Part shown: one piece after another, positions 16,666-26,067 of the stretch
Layout: each line of letters starts with the position of its first letter
How positions within the stretch are numbered: the first letter of the stretch is position 1
Source: Methylocystaceae bacterium UBA5192
GTDB taxonomy: Bacteria; Pseudomonadota; Alphaproteobacteria; Rhizobiales; Beijerinckiaceae
DNA length: 28,188 nt
NCBI GenBank assembly: GCA_002412985.1
Contig: DHWC01000007.1
Location: 3,853-32,040 of the forward strand
Reading direction: 5' to 3'
Notes under the pieces: model-generated
The model's database searches: none
Told to the model about the DNA's origin: nothing
What the model saw: only the letters and a program-made list of their open reading frames with translations
Program-made: the position numbers and the translations under genes

Positions 16666-17742
16666 TTAGTGACTCCGCGGCGGGAGAATTGGCAATGTCA
16701 CCTCAGGCTGACGTCCCGTCAAAGATTTTAGGAAAGCGACGATTTTCCTGGTTTCATCATCCGATAAAGCAACGCCAAGCTGACTGGCGCCCATAACAGA
16801 CACCGCTTTCGATAAATCAAATGTTGATCCATTATGAAAATAAGGCGCCGTTAATTCGACATTTCGCAATCCAGGGATTTTAAACACATAGCGATCAGCT
16901 ATGTCCTTAGTCACGCCAAATCGACCTTGATCATCTGCTGGAAGATGTTCGACTGCCGGGGGCGTCACAACGCCAAATTTAGCATAAGCCCCGCCGCCTA
17001 AATTAATTCCATTATGACAAGACGCACAGCCTTTATCGATGAAAAGTTTCACGCCAGTTTTTTCTTCCTCTGATAAGGCAGTGTCATTTCCAACAAGCCA
17101 TCGATCAAAAGGGGCATCTGGCGTAATTAACGTCGCTTCAAAAAGCGCGATCGCTCGGCCAATATTCTCATAGACTAGCGGATCAGGCTGCTCTGGAAAT
17201 GCTTTTTTAAAGGCGTCGACATAAGCTGGCATTGACCGCAACTGATCAATTGCATGTTGCTTCGACGCTGTGAGTTCAACTGGATTGATCGCCATGGGTC
17301 CGCCACGGGACTTCAGTAGGGCCTTGGGATTGGCCATCACAGAATTCACAACTTGATCTTTAAGATCGCTGGCGCGCCCGTCCCAATATTGTGATTTATT
17401 GAAAACTGCGTTGAGTACTGTTTGCACCTCTCGTCCCGCCAATTTGACATTACGATCTCCCGACAGCTCGCCGCCATCGACGCCGCCAATGCTAATGTTG
17501 TGACAGATTGCGCAACTGATGCCATGCGTGTCGGATAGCCTTGGCTCAAAGAACAGCATTTTGCCCAAAGCAAGCTTTTCAGGCGTGACGGGATCATTTG
17601 GCGTTGCTGGAGCCGTTTGGGGAATAGGGTCGAATAGTTTTCTGGCCTGATCCCTGAGCGTCTCTTCCGCCTGAACCGAATGCGCGCTCAATACAGCGCA
17701 AAGGAGAGCCGCCGCGAGGCGAAGGAATGTGCTAATCCGCAT
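16666..17742 (-). CDS. di-haem cytochrome c peroxidase (CcpA/MauG family)
   Basis: A 358-residue periplasmic peroxidase that uses electrons from c-type cytochromes to reduce hydrogen peroxide. A signal peptide covers residues 1-24 (FLRLAAALLCAVLSAHSVQA). Two CXXCH haem sites are present: CAICH at 76-80 and CASCH at 238-242. MLFFEPRLSDTHGISC, YWDGRASDLKDQV and TAPYFHNGSTFDL are typical of the family. AAGG lies about 8 bases before the ATG. MauG-like enzymes that modify other proteins share this fold, but there are no methylamine genes here, so simple peroxidase is the better call. Confidence 0.94.
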   Translation of the reverse strand: MRISTFLRLAAALLCAVLSAHSVQAEETLRDQARKLFDPIPQTAPATPNDPVTPEKLALGKMLFFEPRLSDTHGISCAICHNISIGGVDGGELSGDRNVKLAGREVQTVLNAVFNKSQYWDGRASDLKDQVVNSVMANPKALLKSRGGPMAINPVELTASKQHAIDQLRSMPAYVDAFKKAFPEQPDPLVYENIGRAIALFEATLITPDAPFDRWLVGNDTALSEEEKTGVKLFIDKGCASCHNGINLGGGAYAKFGVVTPPAVEHLPADDQGRFGVTKDIADRYVFKIPGLRNVELTAPYFHNGSTFDLSKAVSVMGASQLGVALSDDETRKIVAFLKSLTGRQPEVTLPILPPRSH

Positions 17743-17909
17743 CTTAGAGACCTTTGCTTCAGATAAACTAGACCTTGAATCGGCTTATAGCATGTTTCCG
17801 CCGCCGCGCAGGCGCTTTGGCGACCAAAATGCCCCTCCCGCGGGCTTCATTGTGCCCATTCCGTCTGCCGCAAGGCCCAGCCTCAGAGTTCAACTCAGCG
17901 CAAAACGAC

Positions 17910-19754
17910 CTAGTCAGAATGTTGCGCCTCAGAGGAGGATGCGGCCTGCTGGCTATGCATGCGCCGGGGACTGCTGCGGCGCGCCCGCTGACGCGCGCGC
18001 GCCTGTTCATTTCTTGGCTGGAGCATTTTACGAAATTCGTCTCTTTTTTCATGTATCGATGCAATGACATGTCCCATTGGCACGCCTATATCGACAAGCA
18101 CTGTCTCCGCAAGCTGAAGGCTTGCTTCAATCGTTTCAGGAATTGCATCGCTTGCACCCAATCGATAAAGCTCTGTGGCATGACGCGCATCGCGCGCGCG
18201 CGCCACAATAATGAGGTCTTCACGAAGCTCATGAGCAAGCCGAACGATTTCTTCAGTCGCAGGCGGATTTTCAATTGTAACAACCAGGGCTTTAGCTTGT
18301 GCAACGCCACATTTTATTAAAAAATCGCGTCTTTGCGCATTCCCCCAATAGATCTCGACGCCATTGAGACGCGCCGTAGAAACAATCGAGACAACATCAT
18401 CAACCGCCACAAAAGGAATTTGGTGACGCGTCAACATCTCGCCAACAAGCCCGCCAATTCTACCAAATCCAACAACCATCACTCTATTTTCAGCGATCTG
18501 CGCGACCGGTTGAAGATCTGCATGACGCGTTAGGTCGTCATTTTTGATTTTAGGTTTCGTCAGGCGCGCGCCAAACCGACCCAAGAGCGGTATAAAGAAA
18601 ATACTTATCGTCACAACGACCATTGCATCGGCGCCAAAATGACCTGGTAAAACGCCAGCAGCCATTGCTGATGTTAGCAGCGCATAAGCAAATTCTCCTC
18701 CAGGCGCTAAGAGCATCGCCGCCTCTAATGCAGCAGAGCGTTCGACGCCAAAAATCCAAGCTAGCAAAAAAACGATTATCGCCTTAACGGCAATCAGCCC
18801 GAGCGCATTGATAAAAATAAGATGTGGATCAGAGATGACCGCGGCGATATCCAGACCCGCGCCAATAGAGACGAAAAAAAGTCCAAGAAGAAGCCCTTTA
18901 AAAGGTTCAATCGTAACTTCTATTTCTCTTCGAAACTCTGTTTCAGCTAAGAGCAATCCAGCAACAAATGCGCCTAGACCCATTGATAAACCAGCCCAGG
19001 CCGTCACGAGGGCTTGCCCAACAATGACCAGAAGGCACGTCGCCATAAAAAGCTCTGTTACTTGCGCCGAGGCCACTAATCGAAACAACGGCCGAAGCAA
19101 CAAGCGCCCCAGCAAGATAAGCGCCGTCAAGGCAAGCAGCGCTGGGCCTAAGGCCCAAAACGCATCCGCTAAACTGAACCCGTTTTTTGTATTCGCTAAC
19201 ACTGAAACAAAGAAAAGCGTTGGCGCAACCATCAAATCTTGCAGCAGCAAGACTGAAAAGGCGACACGTCCGGCCATTTTATTTAAACGACGCTTTTCCG
19301 CTAAAACAGGCATAACAACGGCTGTTGAAGACATTGCAAGAGCTACGCCCATCAAGATTGACGGAGCGGAATCAACCTTAAACCAATAATGACCAATCAA
19401 AGCCAACACGCCGGCGCAAAATACAAGCTGCGCTAGTCCAAGCCCAAAAACCAGCCGGCGTAAGCGGATCAACCGTTCCCAGGTTAATTCCAAACCAATC
19501 ATAAATAAAAGAAACACCAATCCTAATTCAGCAAGCTTCGATACGCCTTCGACATCTGCAATTGAGATTCTTGCAGCCCATTCATAATCACCAGCTAATC
19601 GGCCAATCCCAGATGGGCCAAGAACCGCGCCCGCGATCAGAAAACCTAAAACTGGACTTACCTTGAGCTTATGAAATACGGGCACGACGACGCCTGCCGT
19701 CGTCAAAAAGACCACTGCAATGCGATAGGATTCGTAATCGAGGGAATTTGTCAT
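17910..19754 (-). CDS. CPA2 monovalent cation/proton antiporter with TrkA-N domain (KefB/KefC-like)
   Basis: A 614-residue inner-membrane antiporter. Residues about 10-395 form roughly 12 membrane segments; SSTAVVMPVLAE (142-153) and LLLQDLMVAP (169-178) are conserved in the CPA2 exchanger fold. A cytosolic TrkA-N (RCK-type) domain begins at RVMVVGFGRIGG (about 424-435) and is expected to bind NAD(H) or a related nucleotide. GASDAIPETIEASLQLA near 533-549 is typical of KefB/KefC. The last 40 residues are an Arg/Ser-rich tail. Family members export K+ (or Na+) for protons and often protect against electrophiles. No kefF/kefG ancillary gene is adjacent, so glutathione gating is uncertain. Confidence 0.92.
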   Translation of the reverse strand: MTNSLDYESYRIAVVFLTTAGVVVPVFHKLKVSPVLGFLIAGAVLGPSGIGRLAGDYEWAARISIADVEGVSKLAELGLVFLLFMIGLELTWERLIRLRRLVFGLGLAQLVFCAGVLALIGHYWFKVDSAPSILMGVALAMSSTAVVMPVLAEKRRLNKMAGRVAFSVLLLQDLMVAPTLFFVSVLANTKNGFSLADAFWALGPALLALTALILLGRLLLRPLFRLVASAQVTELFMATCLLVIVGQALVTAWAGLSMGLGAFVAGLLLAETEFRREIEVTIEPFKGLLLGLFFVSIGAGLDIAAVISDPHLIFINALGLIAVKAIIVFLLAWIFGVERSAALEAAMLLAPGGEFAYALLTSAMAAGVLPGHFGADAMVVVTISIFFIPLLGRFGARLTKPKIKNDDLTRHADLQPVAQIAENRVMVVGFGRIGGLVGEMLTRHQIPFVAVDDVVSIVSTARLNGVEIYWGNAQRRDFLIKCGVAQAKALVVTIENPPATEEIVRLAHELREDLIIVARARDARHATELYRLGASDAIPETIEASLQLAETVLVDIGVPMGHVIASIHEKRDEFRKMLQPRNEQARARQRARRSSPRRMHSQQAASSSEAQHSD

Positions 19755-19843
19755 GAATTCTTAGCTGATGGGATTTAAAACAGGGATTTAAGATAGAAAG
19801 CAAATATCGGCTAAAGTTTTTATCACATCAGGAATAGACTTGA

Positions 19844-21106
19844 CTAAAAATTCTTCAGGAGACTTCGATAAACATCAAGGGTTGATCGTTGCATTTTTTC
19901 AATCGAGAAATTTTTATGAACATGTTCGCGCGCATAATGCGCCAGAGACTGGCGCGCTGACGCCCGCATGGATAAGGCTTCCTCAATGGCTGACGCGAGC
20001 GCCTCAGCGTTTCCAGGCGGCACACGCCACCCCGTAGCCATCTGCGCAGGCGGCCTTGAAGATCCTGGAATAATTTCTGAAGCAGCGCCGATATCAGAAA
20101 TAATTACGGGAGCCCCCATCGCTTGCGCTTCTACGCCAACGCGTCCGAACGCCTCAGGCACAATCGCCGGAGCCACAACACATGCAGCGGCAAGATAAGC
20201 GGCAGGCATATCTTCACAATGTCCAACACAGCGAACAAATGACGCGAGATCTTCGCGCATCAGTTGCGCCTCCAGTGTTTTACGGAAAGATTTACTATGT
20301 GCATCTCCTGCAAGAATAACGCGTAAATCTTTAGCCAAGCCCCGACTAAGGAGTAATTTTATTGCGTCAATTAGCGTCTCAAAACCCTTACGCGCTGAAA
20401 GTCGCGCAGGCATGAGTAAAATCCGTTCGTGAGGCGCAACGCCCCATTGATCTCTTAAGCGTTGAACGCGCGCGGGTTCTATCTGCTGGGGACAAAATAG
20501 ATTTAAGTCTATCCCGCGCGGAATTACAGTAACTCTATCTTGAGCGGCTGGATAAAGCTCCTTGATCCTACGCGCCATATAATGTGAATTCGCAATGATC
20601 ATGTCGCCCGACGCCATGATAGAATTATATTGTAGCTTTATCGGCGATGAAGCGGCGTAGCTGCTATGATAAGTTGTCACAAATTTTATCCCAACTCGAC
20701 GCGCGGCGTAATACGAAGCCCATGCAGGCGCACGCGAGCGCGCATGAATCAGATTGACTTGCTCCATTTTTAAAATCTGCGTCAGGCGAGAGATGTTCAG
20801 CATGATTTCAATTGGATTTTTTGTCGCTGCAGGAAAGGGCGCCCATAGCCCGCCCTTCGCCTGTAGTTCACTAACCAATCTTCCACCCGAGGCTGCGACA
20901 AGCCCGCGCGCGCCCTCACTTGCCAGGGCGGCGGCGATATCAACGCATGTTCGTTCAGCGCCTCCAGAATGAAGGGCGGGCAAAATCTGTAGAATCGTAC
21001 GACCCGCGAGGGTGTGATCCGACAGGTCAAGCGAACGAGTTGGATTTATCATGGAGCCTGTATGAAGCAACGAAGATGCCGAGTGCATGATTTCAGTCTG
21101 AAGCAT
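19844..21106 (-). CDS. glycosyltransferase, GT4 type (GT-B fold)
   Basis: A 420-residue glycosyltransferase. The N-terminal GT-B domain shows ILPALHSGGAERTCVDIAAALA, the glycine-rich acceptor-side loop of family 4. VIPRGIDLNLF and LLMPARLSARKGFETLIDA mark the second domain. The E-x7-E signature EAFGRVGVE lies near residue 317. It likely transfers a sugar from a nucleotide donor to a lipid or polysaccharide acceptor at the cytosolic face of the membrane; donor and acceptor cannot be read from sequence. It is alone, with no polysaccharide cluster around it. The ATG at 21106 has AAGGA close by (short spacing); later ATG codons at residues 7 and 19 are alternatives. Confidence 0.92.
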   Translation of the reverse strand: MLQTEIMHSASSLLHTGSMINPTRSLDLSDHTLAGRTILQILPALHSGGAERTCVDIAAALASEGARGLVAASGGRLVSELQAKGGLWAPFPAATKNPIEIMLNISRLTQILKMEQVNLIHARSRAPAWASYYAARRVGIKFVTTYHSSYAASSPIKLQYNSIMASGDMIIANSHYMARRIKELYPAAQDRVTVIPRGIDLNLFCPQQIEPARVQRLRDQWGVAPHERILLMPARLSARKGFETLIDAIKLLLSRGLAKDLRVILAGDAHSKSFRKTLEAQLMREDLASFVRCVGHCEDMPAAYLAAACVVAPAIVPEAFGRVGVEAQAMGAPVIISDIGAASEIIPGSSRPPAQMATGWRVPPGNAEALASAIEEALSMRASARQSLAHYAREHVHKNFSIEKMQRSTLDVYRSLLKNF

Positions 21107-21172
21107 AATCCTTTATCAACTATGAGCATTGATCTATTTTTGTTGTCGTAAACTGTAAAAACTGGCCGGCGT

Positions 21173-21997
21173 ATGTGTGAAATTCCTTTAGACTATGTTG
21201 ACGCGCCCCGTAGCGCAGGGTCCAAATCTTGGTCTATCGCCCGTCGATTGCGTCCCGCGCAGGGGGAGGGGATCACTAAGCCCGGTCTCGTTTGGCTTGG
21301 CGGCTTTGCCTCTGACATGAGCGGCTTAAAGGCCCAATTCGTCGATGAATGGGCAAAAAAAAACGGCCAGGCGTTTTTACGATTTGATTATTCTGGACAT
21401 GGCGCGTCAAAAGGAAAATTCATAGACGGTTCTATCAGCGATTGGTTGGAACAAAGTCTCTCTCTGTTTCATCAATCCACGCAAGGCCCTCAGATCTTAA
21501 TAGGGAGTTCTATGGGCGCATGGATTGCGCTGCTAATGGCGCGTCGACTTGGGTTAGTTGAAAATTCTAAAAGATTAGCTGGACTGATATTGCTTGCGCC
21601 GGCCGTTGACTTCACGGAATGCCTGATCTGGTCTCAGCTCGATAACCCAACGCAACGCATGATCATCGATCAAGGTCAGTGGTTACGCCCTAACGCTTAT
21701 GGTGCTCAGCCAACGCCGATTACCCGTCTCCTTATTGAAGATGGCCGCCGCCACCTCTTACTGGGCGATATAATCAAGACTCATGCGCCAGTGCATATTA
21801 TCCACGGATTGCGCGACTCAGATGTTCCTTGGCGTCATGTCTTAAACTTACTCGACCATATCTGCGCTGATCCTGTAACCTTGAGCTGTATTGCTGACGG
21901 GGACCACCGCCTCTCGCGCCCTGAAGACCTGTCCCAGTTGGGCGCCGCCTTAGATCACATGATCGCCTCCCTGGAGCAGACTGCTAGAGAGGAATAG
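21173..21997 (+). CDS. alpha/beta hydrolase
   Basis: A 274-residue serine hydrolase. The nucleophile elbow GSSMG at 111-115 gives Ser113. The candidate acid is Asp215 in HGLRDSDVPW and the histidine is His245 in DGDHRLS. WLGGFASDMSGLKA (41-54) and RFDYSGHGASKG (70-81) are the oxyanion and substrate-side loops seen in small carboxylesterases and acyl-protein thioesterase-like members. No signal peptide is present, so it is cytosolic. It is divergent from the glycosyltransferase and 94 bp upstream of metX; a link to methionine synthesis is not shown. Substrate unknown. Confidence 0.88.
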   Translation: MCEIPLDYVDAPRSAGSKSWSIARRLRPAQGEGITKPGLVWLGGFASDMSGLKAQFVDEWAKKNGQAFLRFDYSGHGASKGKFIDGSISDWLEQSLSLFHQSTQGPQILIGSSMGAWIALLMARRLGLVENSKRLAGLILLAPAVDFTECLIWSQLDNPTQRMIIDQGQWLRPNAYGAQPTPITRLLIEDGRRHLLLGDIIKTHAPVHIIHGLRDSDVPWRHVLNLLDHICADPVTLSCIADGDHRLSRPEDLSQLGAALDHMIASLEQTAREE

Positions 21998-22001
21998 AGG
22001 C

Positions 22002-22030
22002 TTGACAGCATCGCTCGAGACATCGATGTT
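22002..22030 (+). promoter_or_regulatory. candidate metX promoter
   Basis: TTGACA at 22002-22007 and GATGTT at 22025-22030 are 17 bases apart, in the 94-bp gap before metX. The -35 is consensus, the -10 is weak. No SAM-II or other SAM aptamer could be recognised in this leader. Confidence 0.3.
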
Positions 22031-22091
22031 GCCGAACAAATCGTTCTTCCTACCGAACGCGCCGTGACCGTCTGGGTTTGCTGAGGGCTTC

Positions 22092-23264
22092 GTGACCAAT
22101 TTTTCCCATGCGCAACAAGAACAAAGCGGATCGGCAGGGAAAACCGTGACTTTTTCCTCCGAGCAAGGACTTTTGACCGACGGCGGCGGGGCCATCGCGC
22201 CACTCACTCTGGCTTATGAGACCTATGGAAAACTGAATGAGAATAAAAGCAACGCGATCCTATTGTGTCATGCGCTGACGGGCGATCAATACGCCGCTGG
22301 CATTCATCCAGTCACCGGCAAGACTGGTTGGTGGGATGCGATGGTGGGTCCCGGCAAACCTTTTGACACAGACCGATATTTTATCATTTGCTCTAATGTC
22401 GTTGGCGGATGCATGGGCTCAACGGGGCCCGCATCGATTAATCCGCGCTCAAATAAGCCTTACGGCCTTGATTTTCCGGTTGTCACCATTCGCGACATGG
22501 TCCGCGCGCAGTCAATGCTGATCGATCATCTTGGTATTGATACTTTATTTTGTGTCGCGGGCGGCTCAATGGGCGGCATGCAGGTGTTGCAATGGGCCGC
22601 GAGCTATCCGCAGCGGGTATTTTCGGCCATGCCAATCGCCACAGCTGCAAAACATTCCGCACAAAATATCGCCTTTCACGAAGTTGGTCGACAAGCAGTT
22701 ATGGCGGATCCTGATTGGCGCGGCGGTCGTTATCTGGAACAGGGCGTGAGGCCCGAAAAGGGATTGGCGGTCGCCCGTATGTCCGCCCATATCACCTATC
22801 TCTCGGAAGCCGCTTTACAACGTAAATTCGGACGCAAATTACAAGATCGGAGCGCGCCGACCTTTTCTTTTGACGCTGATTTTCAAATTGAAAATTATCT
22901 ACGCTATCAAGGACTGGCGTTCGTTGAGCGTTTTGACGCCAATTCATATCTCTTCGTTACGCGCGCATGCGACTATTTTGATCTTGCGGCGGACTATGGC
23001 GGCGTTCTGGCCCGCGCTTTTAAAGAAACTAAAACACGTTTTTGTGTCGTCGCCTTTGATAGCGACTGGCTTTACCCAACTTCTGATTCCCGATCCATCG
23101 TGCATGCGCTCAATGCTGGCGGCGCTTCAGTTTCTTTTGTTGAAATTGAATCTGATAAGGGTCATGACGCCTTTTTACTCCATGAGCCGATGTTTAATGC
23201 GACAACACGCGGATTTCTGGAATCCGCCGCGGCGGCGCGCGGGCTCAGAGATAGCCGAAAATGA
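22092..23264 (+). CDS. metX: homoserine O-acetyltransferase (or succinyltransferase) MetX
   Basis: A 390-residue alpha/beta-hydrolase-fold acyltransferase that activates homoserine for methionine synthesis. The nucleophile Ser159 is in GGSMGG, and the triad is completed by Asp325 (SDWLYP) and His358 (DKGHDAFL). HALTGD (60-65) and GSTGP (109-113) are typical. The start is GTG at 22092, preceded by GAGGG; homology begins within about 20 residues. metW follows with a 4-bp ATGA overlap, so the pair is translationally coupled. MetX proteins can prefer acetyl- or succinyl-CoA and that cannot be settled by eye. Confidence 0.95.
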   Translation: MTNFSHAQQEQSGSAGKTVTFSSEQGLLTDGGGAIAPLTLAYETYGKLNENKSNAILLCHALTGDQYAAGIHPVTGKTGWWDAMVGPGKPFDTDRYFIICSNVVGGCMGSTGPASINPRSNKPYGLDFPVVTIRDMVRAQSMLIDHLGIDTLFCVAGGSMGGMQVLQWAASYPQRVFSAMPIATAAKHSAQNIAFHEVGRQAVMADPDWRGGRYLEQGVRPEKGLAVARMSAHITYLSEAALQRKFGRKLQDRSAPTFSFDADFQIENYLRYQGLAFVERFDANSYLFVTRACDYFDLAADYGGVLARAFKETKTRFCVVAFDSDWLYPTSDSRSIVHALNAGGASVSFVEIESDKGHDAFLLHEPMFNATTRGFLESAAAARGLRDSRK

Positions 23265-23893
23265 AACAAGACCCCCACAACCCGCGTCTTGATCTGGACG
23301 TCATCGCAGACCTTGTAACGCCAGGTTCGCGCGTCTTAGATGTTGGGTGCGGAGACGGCGCGTTGTTGCAACTTCTCGCTCAAACAAAAAATGTCGATGG
23401 CCGCGGCGTTGAACTCTCTCAAAGCGGCGTTAATGAATGCGTGGCTAAAGGTCTTTCAGTCATTCAAGGCGACGCCGACACAGATCTTGCCGATTATCCA
23501 GATGATGGATTTGATTACGTTATTTTATCCCAAACGCTCCAGGCGACGCGGCGACCGCGTGAAGCGCTGCGTAACATGCTTCGGATCGGGCGCCACGCAA
23601 TTGTTTCATTCCCAAATTTTGGCCATTGGCGCGTTCGCACGCAATTAGCGATCAAAGGCCGCATGCCCGTGACGGGAAATTTAGCCAATAGCTGGCATGA
23701 CACCCCAAATATTCATCTCTGCACGATCCGAGATTTCGTGGAACTCGTTGACGAACTTGGCGCGCATATCGCTCATGGCGCCGCCCTGGACCGGTATGGG
23801 TCTCCCATTCGCGTAAATGCGCCATGGTGGATCTGGAATTTGATGGGCGAACAAGCCGTTTTTCTCTTGGAGCGCCGCGCGCCGCAAAAATAA
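23261..23893 (+). CDS. metW: methionine biosynthesis protein MetW
   Basis: A 210-residue methyltransferase-fold protein. The SAM-like motif [13 protein letters not shown] is at residues about 25-36, and [38 protein letters not shown] and [19 protein letters not shown] are characteristic of MetW. The family accompanies metX and is needed for full homoserine acyltransferase activity in several bacteria; its own enzymatic activity is not established. The ATG overlaps the metX stop by 4 bp. Confidence 0.95.
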   Translation: MKQDPHNPRLDLDVIADLVTPGSRVLDVGCGDGALLQLLAQTKNVDGRGVELSQSGVNECVAKGLSVIQGDADTDLADYPDDGFDYVILSQTLQATRRPREALRNMLRIGRHAIVSFPNFGHWRVRTQLAIKGRMPVTGNLANSWHDTPNIHLCTIRDFVELVDELGAHIAHGAALDRYGSPIRVNAPWWIWNLMGEQAVFLLERRAPQK

Positions 23894-24075
23894 GCACAAT
23901 CCTGCGACGGTTTGTCCCGCTTAGTTCGCTTTCATCGTCCTAATATTCGCGTTAGCCTTAAATTGATCGTTAGAACAGCTTCACAGTTGAGGCGACGGCT
24001 CTCCTGCGGAAGAAGCGGTAGAATTTTTAATTCCGGCGGAGCTATCAAGACGAGATCCATTTTGTAGCGGCGCGT

Positions 24076-24081
24076 AGGAGG
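24076..24081 (+). promoter_or_regulatory. strong ribosome-binding site deciding a TTG start
   Basis: A perfect AGGAGG lies 8 bases before TTG at 24090. The first in-frame ATG (24102) is 20 bases away, too far for this site, so TTG is the better start for the Crp/Fnr-type gene. Confidence 0.7.
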
Positions 24082-24089
24082 CTCCAAGT

Positions 24090-24908
24090 TTGGCGACGCA
24101 AATGCATAATTCTTTAGCCAGCGTTACATCTACGCCGAGAAAAGGGCGTGTCGCGCGGCGCAATGACCGCCTTAAAAACACTGAAAGCTTCTCTCTGCGC
24201 GATCTCTCTCTTTTCGCATCCATCGATGAAGAGACTCTGTCACAACTCACTTCAGAGTCTAAAATTGAGTCTTATGCGCCAGGAGCGACAATATTTAGGC
24301 AGGATGATCCAGCAACAGCGGTAATTTTAATTATAAGCGGATATGTTAAAGTCCTGCGCATCGCGCCTAATGGCGATGAAACTCTAATCGCTATCCGCAC
24401 AGACGGCGAAGCGTTGATTGAACCTTGCACAGAGCCAACTGACTTCTATGGCGTTTCCGCTGAATCAATTGGTCAATCTACGCTTGTAAAAATACCAGCG
24501 ACGCGATTTGTCCGCTTCCTGCGAGACTCTGCATCTTTGAATCTGGCAGTTATGAAAGACGCTAAAGAAAAGATGGCGGCGCTGGTTTATGAGATTGAAG
24601 CGTTAAAATCGCAAAACGCCGATCAACGGCTGGCGCATTTTCTTGTTAAATTATGTCCTCAAAACGAAGAACGTTGCCGGTTTAGACTCCCCTATGACAA
24701 GCGTTTAATCGCTGCGCAATTAGGCGTTAAACAGGAAACGCTCTCGCGGGCTTTCGCCAAGCTCCGTGAAATAGGGGTTCGCACAGAAACGCGCGACATA
24801 CTGGTTGAAAGCGTCTCTCGCCTTAAGGCTCAATGTGACGTTAGTAACGCCGGTCAAGGTTTGCTTGCGCGCCCCAATACGCCCCTGTCTCGAGATAATG
24901 CGGCCTAG
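24090..24908 (+). CDS. Crp/Fnr-family transcriptional regulator
   Basis: A 272-residue regulator. Residues about 38-150 form a cNMP-binding-type beta-barrel (LFASIDEETLSQL, YAPGATIFRQDDPATAVILIISGYVKVL). A dimerisation helix follows (about 150-180). The helix-turn-helix is at about 203-230 (KRLIAAQLGVKQETLSRAFAKLREIGV). The N-terminus has no cysteine cluster, so it is not an iron-sulfur FNR, and the ligand is unknown. The first 30 residues are basic and probably disordered. It starts at TTG (see the ribosome site). The 196-bp gap before it holds no recognisable palindromic FNR or FixK box. Confidence 0.92.
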   Translation: MATQMHNSLASVTSTPRKGRVARRNDRLKNTESFSLRDLSLFASIDEETLSQLTSESKIESYAPGATIFRQDDPATAVILIISGYVKVLRIAPNGDETLIAIRTDGEALIEPCTEPTDFYGVSAESIGQSTLVKIPATRFVRFLRDSASLNLAVMKDAKEKMAALVYEIEALKSQNADQRLAHFLVKLCPQNEERCRFRLPYDKRLIAAQLGVKQETLSRAFAKLREIGVRTETRDILVESVSRLKAQCDVSNAGQGLLARPNTPLSRDNAA

Positions 24909-24972
24909 GGTGAATTAAAATAACATTTATCGCCGCTTGCTTTTAGCGCCGCCGGCTCCCAATAGTTCACAG

Positions 24973-25365
24973 ATGACCGATTTTTCACAGCAAGAGACAG
25001 CGCCTGGGAGCGTCTCAATACTTGTCTGCATTTCCTGCCGCGCCAAGGATAACGCGAATGACCGGCCGGGCCCAGCGTTCAGCGATCTTCTAAGGAAGCG
25101 ACTTACAGAACGACATCTTGCTATCCCCGTAGAGGAGATAGAATGTTTTGCTGTGTGCAAACGCCCGATCACGGTCGCTTTTGCTGCACGAAATAAATGG
25201 ACCTATCTTCTCGGCGATCTAGACGCCGATCGACATATCGATGAATTGATCGACGCCGCCTTTCGCTATGGCGCTAGCGACAATGGGCTGGTGCCCTGGA
25301 AAGAGCGTCCAGAATGTTTCAAAAAAGGCGTGCTCTCTCGAACCCCGCCATTGAGCTCGCTTTAA
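24973..25365 (+). CDS. DUF1636 family protein (predicted metal-binding)
   Basis: A 130-residue protein matching DUF1636/COG5469. Key features are the N-terminal ILVCISCRA with a CXXC pair, a second conserved ECFAVCKRP, KWTYLLGDLD, and the ending LVPWKERPECFKKGV. The four cysteines suggest a small metal site or ferredoxin-like fold, but the function is not established. I chose the ATG at 24973 since homology begins after it; a TTG at 24937 would add 12 poorly conserved residues. It lies 64 bp after the Crp/Fnr-type gene on the same strand. In other genomes the family is often near cobalt/cobalamin genes; none are here. Confidence 0.85.
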   Translation: MTDFSQQETAPGSVSILVCISCRAKDNANDRPGPAFSDLLRKRLTERHLAIPVEEIECFAVCKRPITVAFAARNKWTYLLGDLDADRHIDELIDAAFRYGASDNGLVPWKERPECFKKGVLSRTPPLSSL

Positions 25366-25387
25366 AAAAAGACGCCGTCGAGATAAA

Positions 25388-25921
25388 TCATTTACTCGCT
25401 TTAGCGCGCTCGATAGCTTTACCGATCAATTCGCGCGCTGCTTGAGCATCGCCCCAGCCTGTGATTTTAGCCCATTTATTTGGTTCTAAATCCTTATAAT
25501 GCACAAAGAAATGCTCTATTCGACGCCATGTCATTTCTTGAAGATCGGTATAATTCTCAATATCTGTATATCGCGGCGTCAGGCGCGCTGAGGGAACAGC
25601 GATAATTTTTTCATCGCCGCCAGCTTCATCCGTCATCCGCAAAACGCCAATTGGTCGAACAGCCATCACAACGCCTGGCGCTACGGGCGTTGTATTCGCA
25701 ATCAACACGTCGCAGGGATCTCCATCATCGGACAGCGTATGTGGGATGAACCCATAATTTCCCGGATAACGCATCGCCGTATAAAGAAAACGATCAACAA
25801 AGAGCGTTCCAGAAGCTTTATCGAGCTCATATTTAATTGGATCGCCTCCCAACGGCACTTCAACGACCACATTTACCTCATGTGGCGGATTGGAGCCGAT
25901 TGGAATAGCGTCGAGCCGCAT
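25388..25921 (-). CDS. ppa: inorganic pyrophosphatase (family I)
   Basis: A 177-residue soluble pyrophosphatase, which hydrolyses pyrophosphate released by biosynthesis. The signatures [46 protein letters not shown] and DDGDPCDVL (metal-binding aspartates) are complete, and [17 protein letters not shown] is typical. Length is normal for bacteria. It ends 22 bp from the convergent DUF1636 gene. A 146-bp gap with a stable stem-loop separates it from the anti-sigma gene upstream. Confidence 0.98.
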   Translation of the reverse strand: MRLDAIPIGSNPPHEVNVVVEVPLGGDPIKYELDKASGTLFVDRFLYTAMRYPGNYGFIPHTLSDDGDPCDVLIANTTPVAPGVVMAVRPIGVLRMTDEAGGDEKIIAVPSARLTPRYTDIENYTDLQEMTWRRIEHFFVHYKDLEPNKWAKITGWGDAQAARELIGKAIERAKASK

Positions 25922-26012
25922 AGAAAACTCACTTTTCGGATTGCTGAGAAACCAGGCTTAGCGCCATCACACGATCACGCCGATTCGATCTGGGTTTATC
26001 ATAATAAAATGC

Positions 26013-26050
26013 ATCCGCCACGTCTGACGAACATCTGACGTGGTCCGGAT
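26013..26050 (-). terminator. stem-loop between the anti-sigma gene and ppa (probable terminator)
   Basis: ATCCG (26013-26017) plus CCACGTC (26018-26024) pair with GACGTGG (26037-26043) and CGGAT (26046-26050), giving a 12-bp stem with a 2-base bulge and a 12-base loop. On the minus strand it is followed within a few bases by ATTTTATTAT. It lies just downstream of the anti-sigma stop and upstream of ppa, so it probably ends the sigma/anti-sigma transcript; a leader structure for ppa is the alternative. Confidence 0.55.
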
Positions 26051-26067
26051 AACAAGAAAGGCGTTTA

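Noticed and set aside
17886..17896. GAGTT-C-AACTC palindrome upstream of the cytochrome peroxidase gene
   Set aside because: Only five base pairs, adjacent to the end of the antiporter gene; easily chance.
21998..22091. Possible SAM-II riboswitch before metX
   Set aside because: SAM-II aptamers are common before metX/metA in alphaproteobacteria, but I cannot match their conserved core or pseudoknot in these 94 bases.
25330..25350. TCTCGAACCCCGCC resembling a tRNA T-arm
   Set aside because: It is inside the DUF1636 coding sequence and no acceptor or anticodon arms can be drawn around it.
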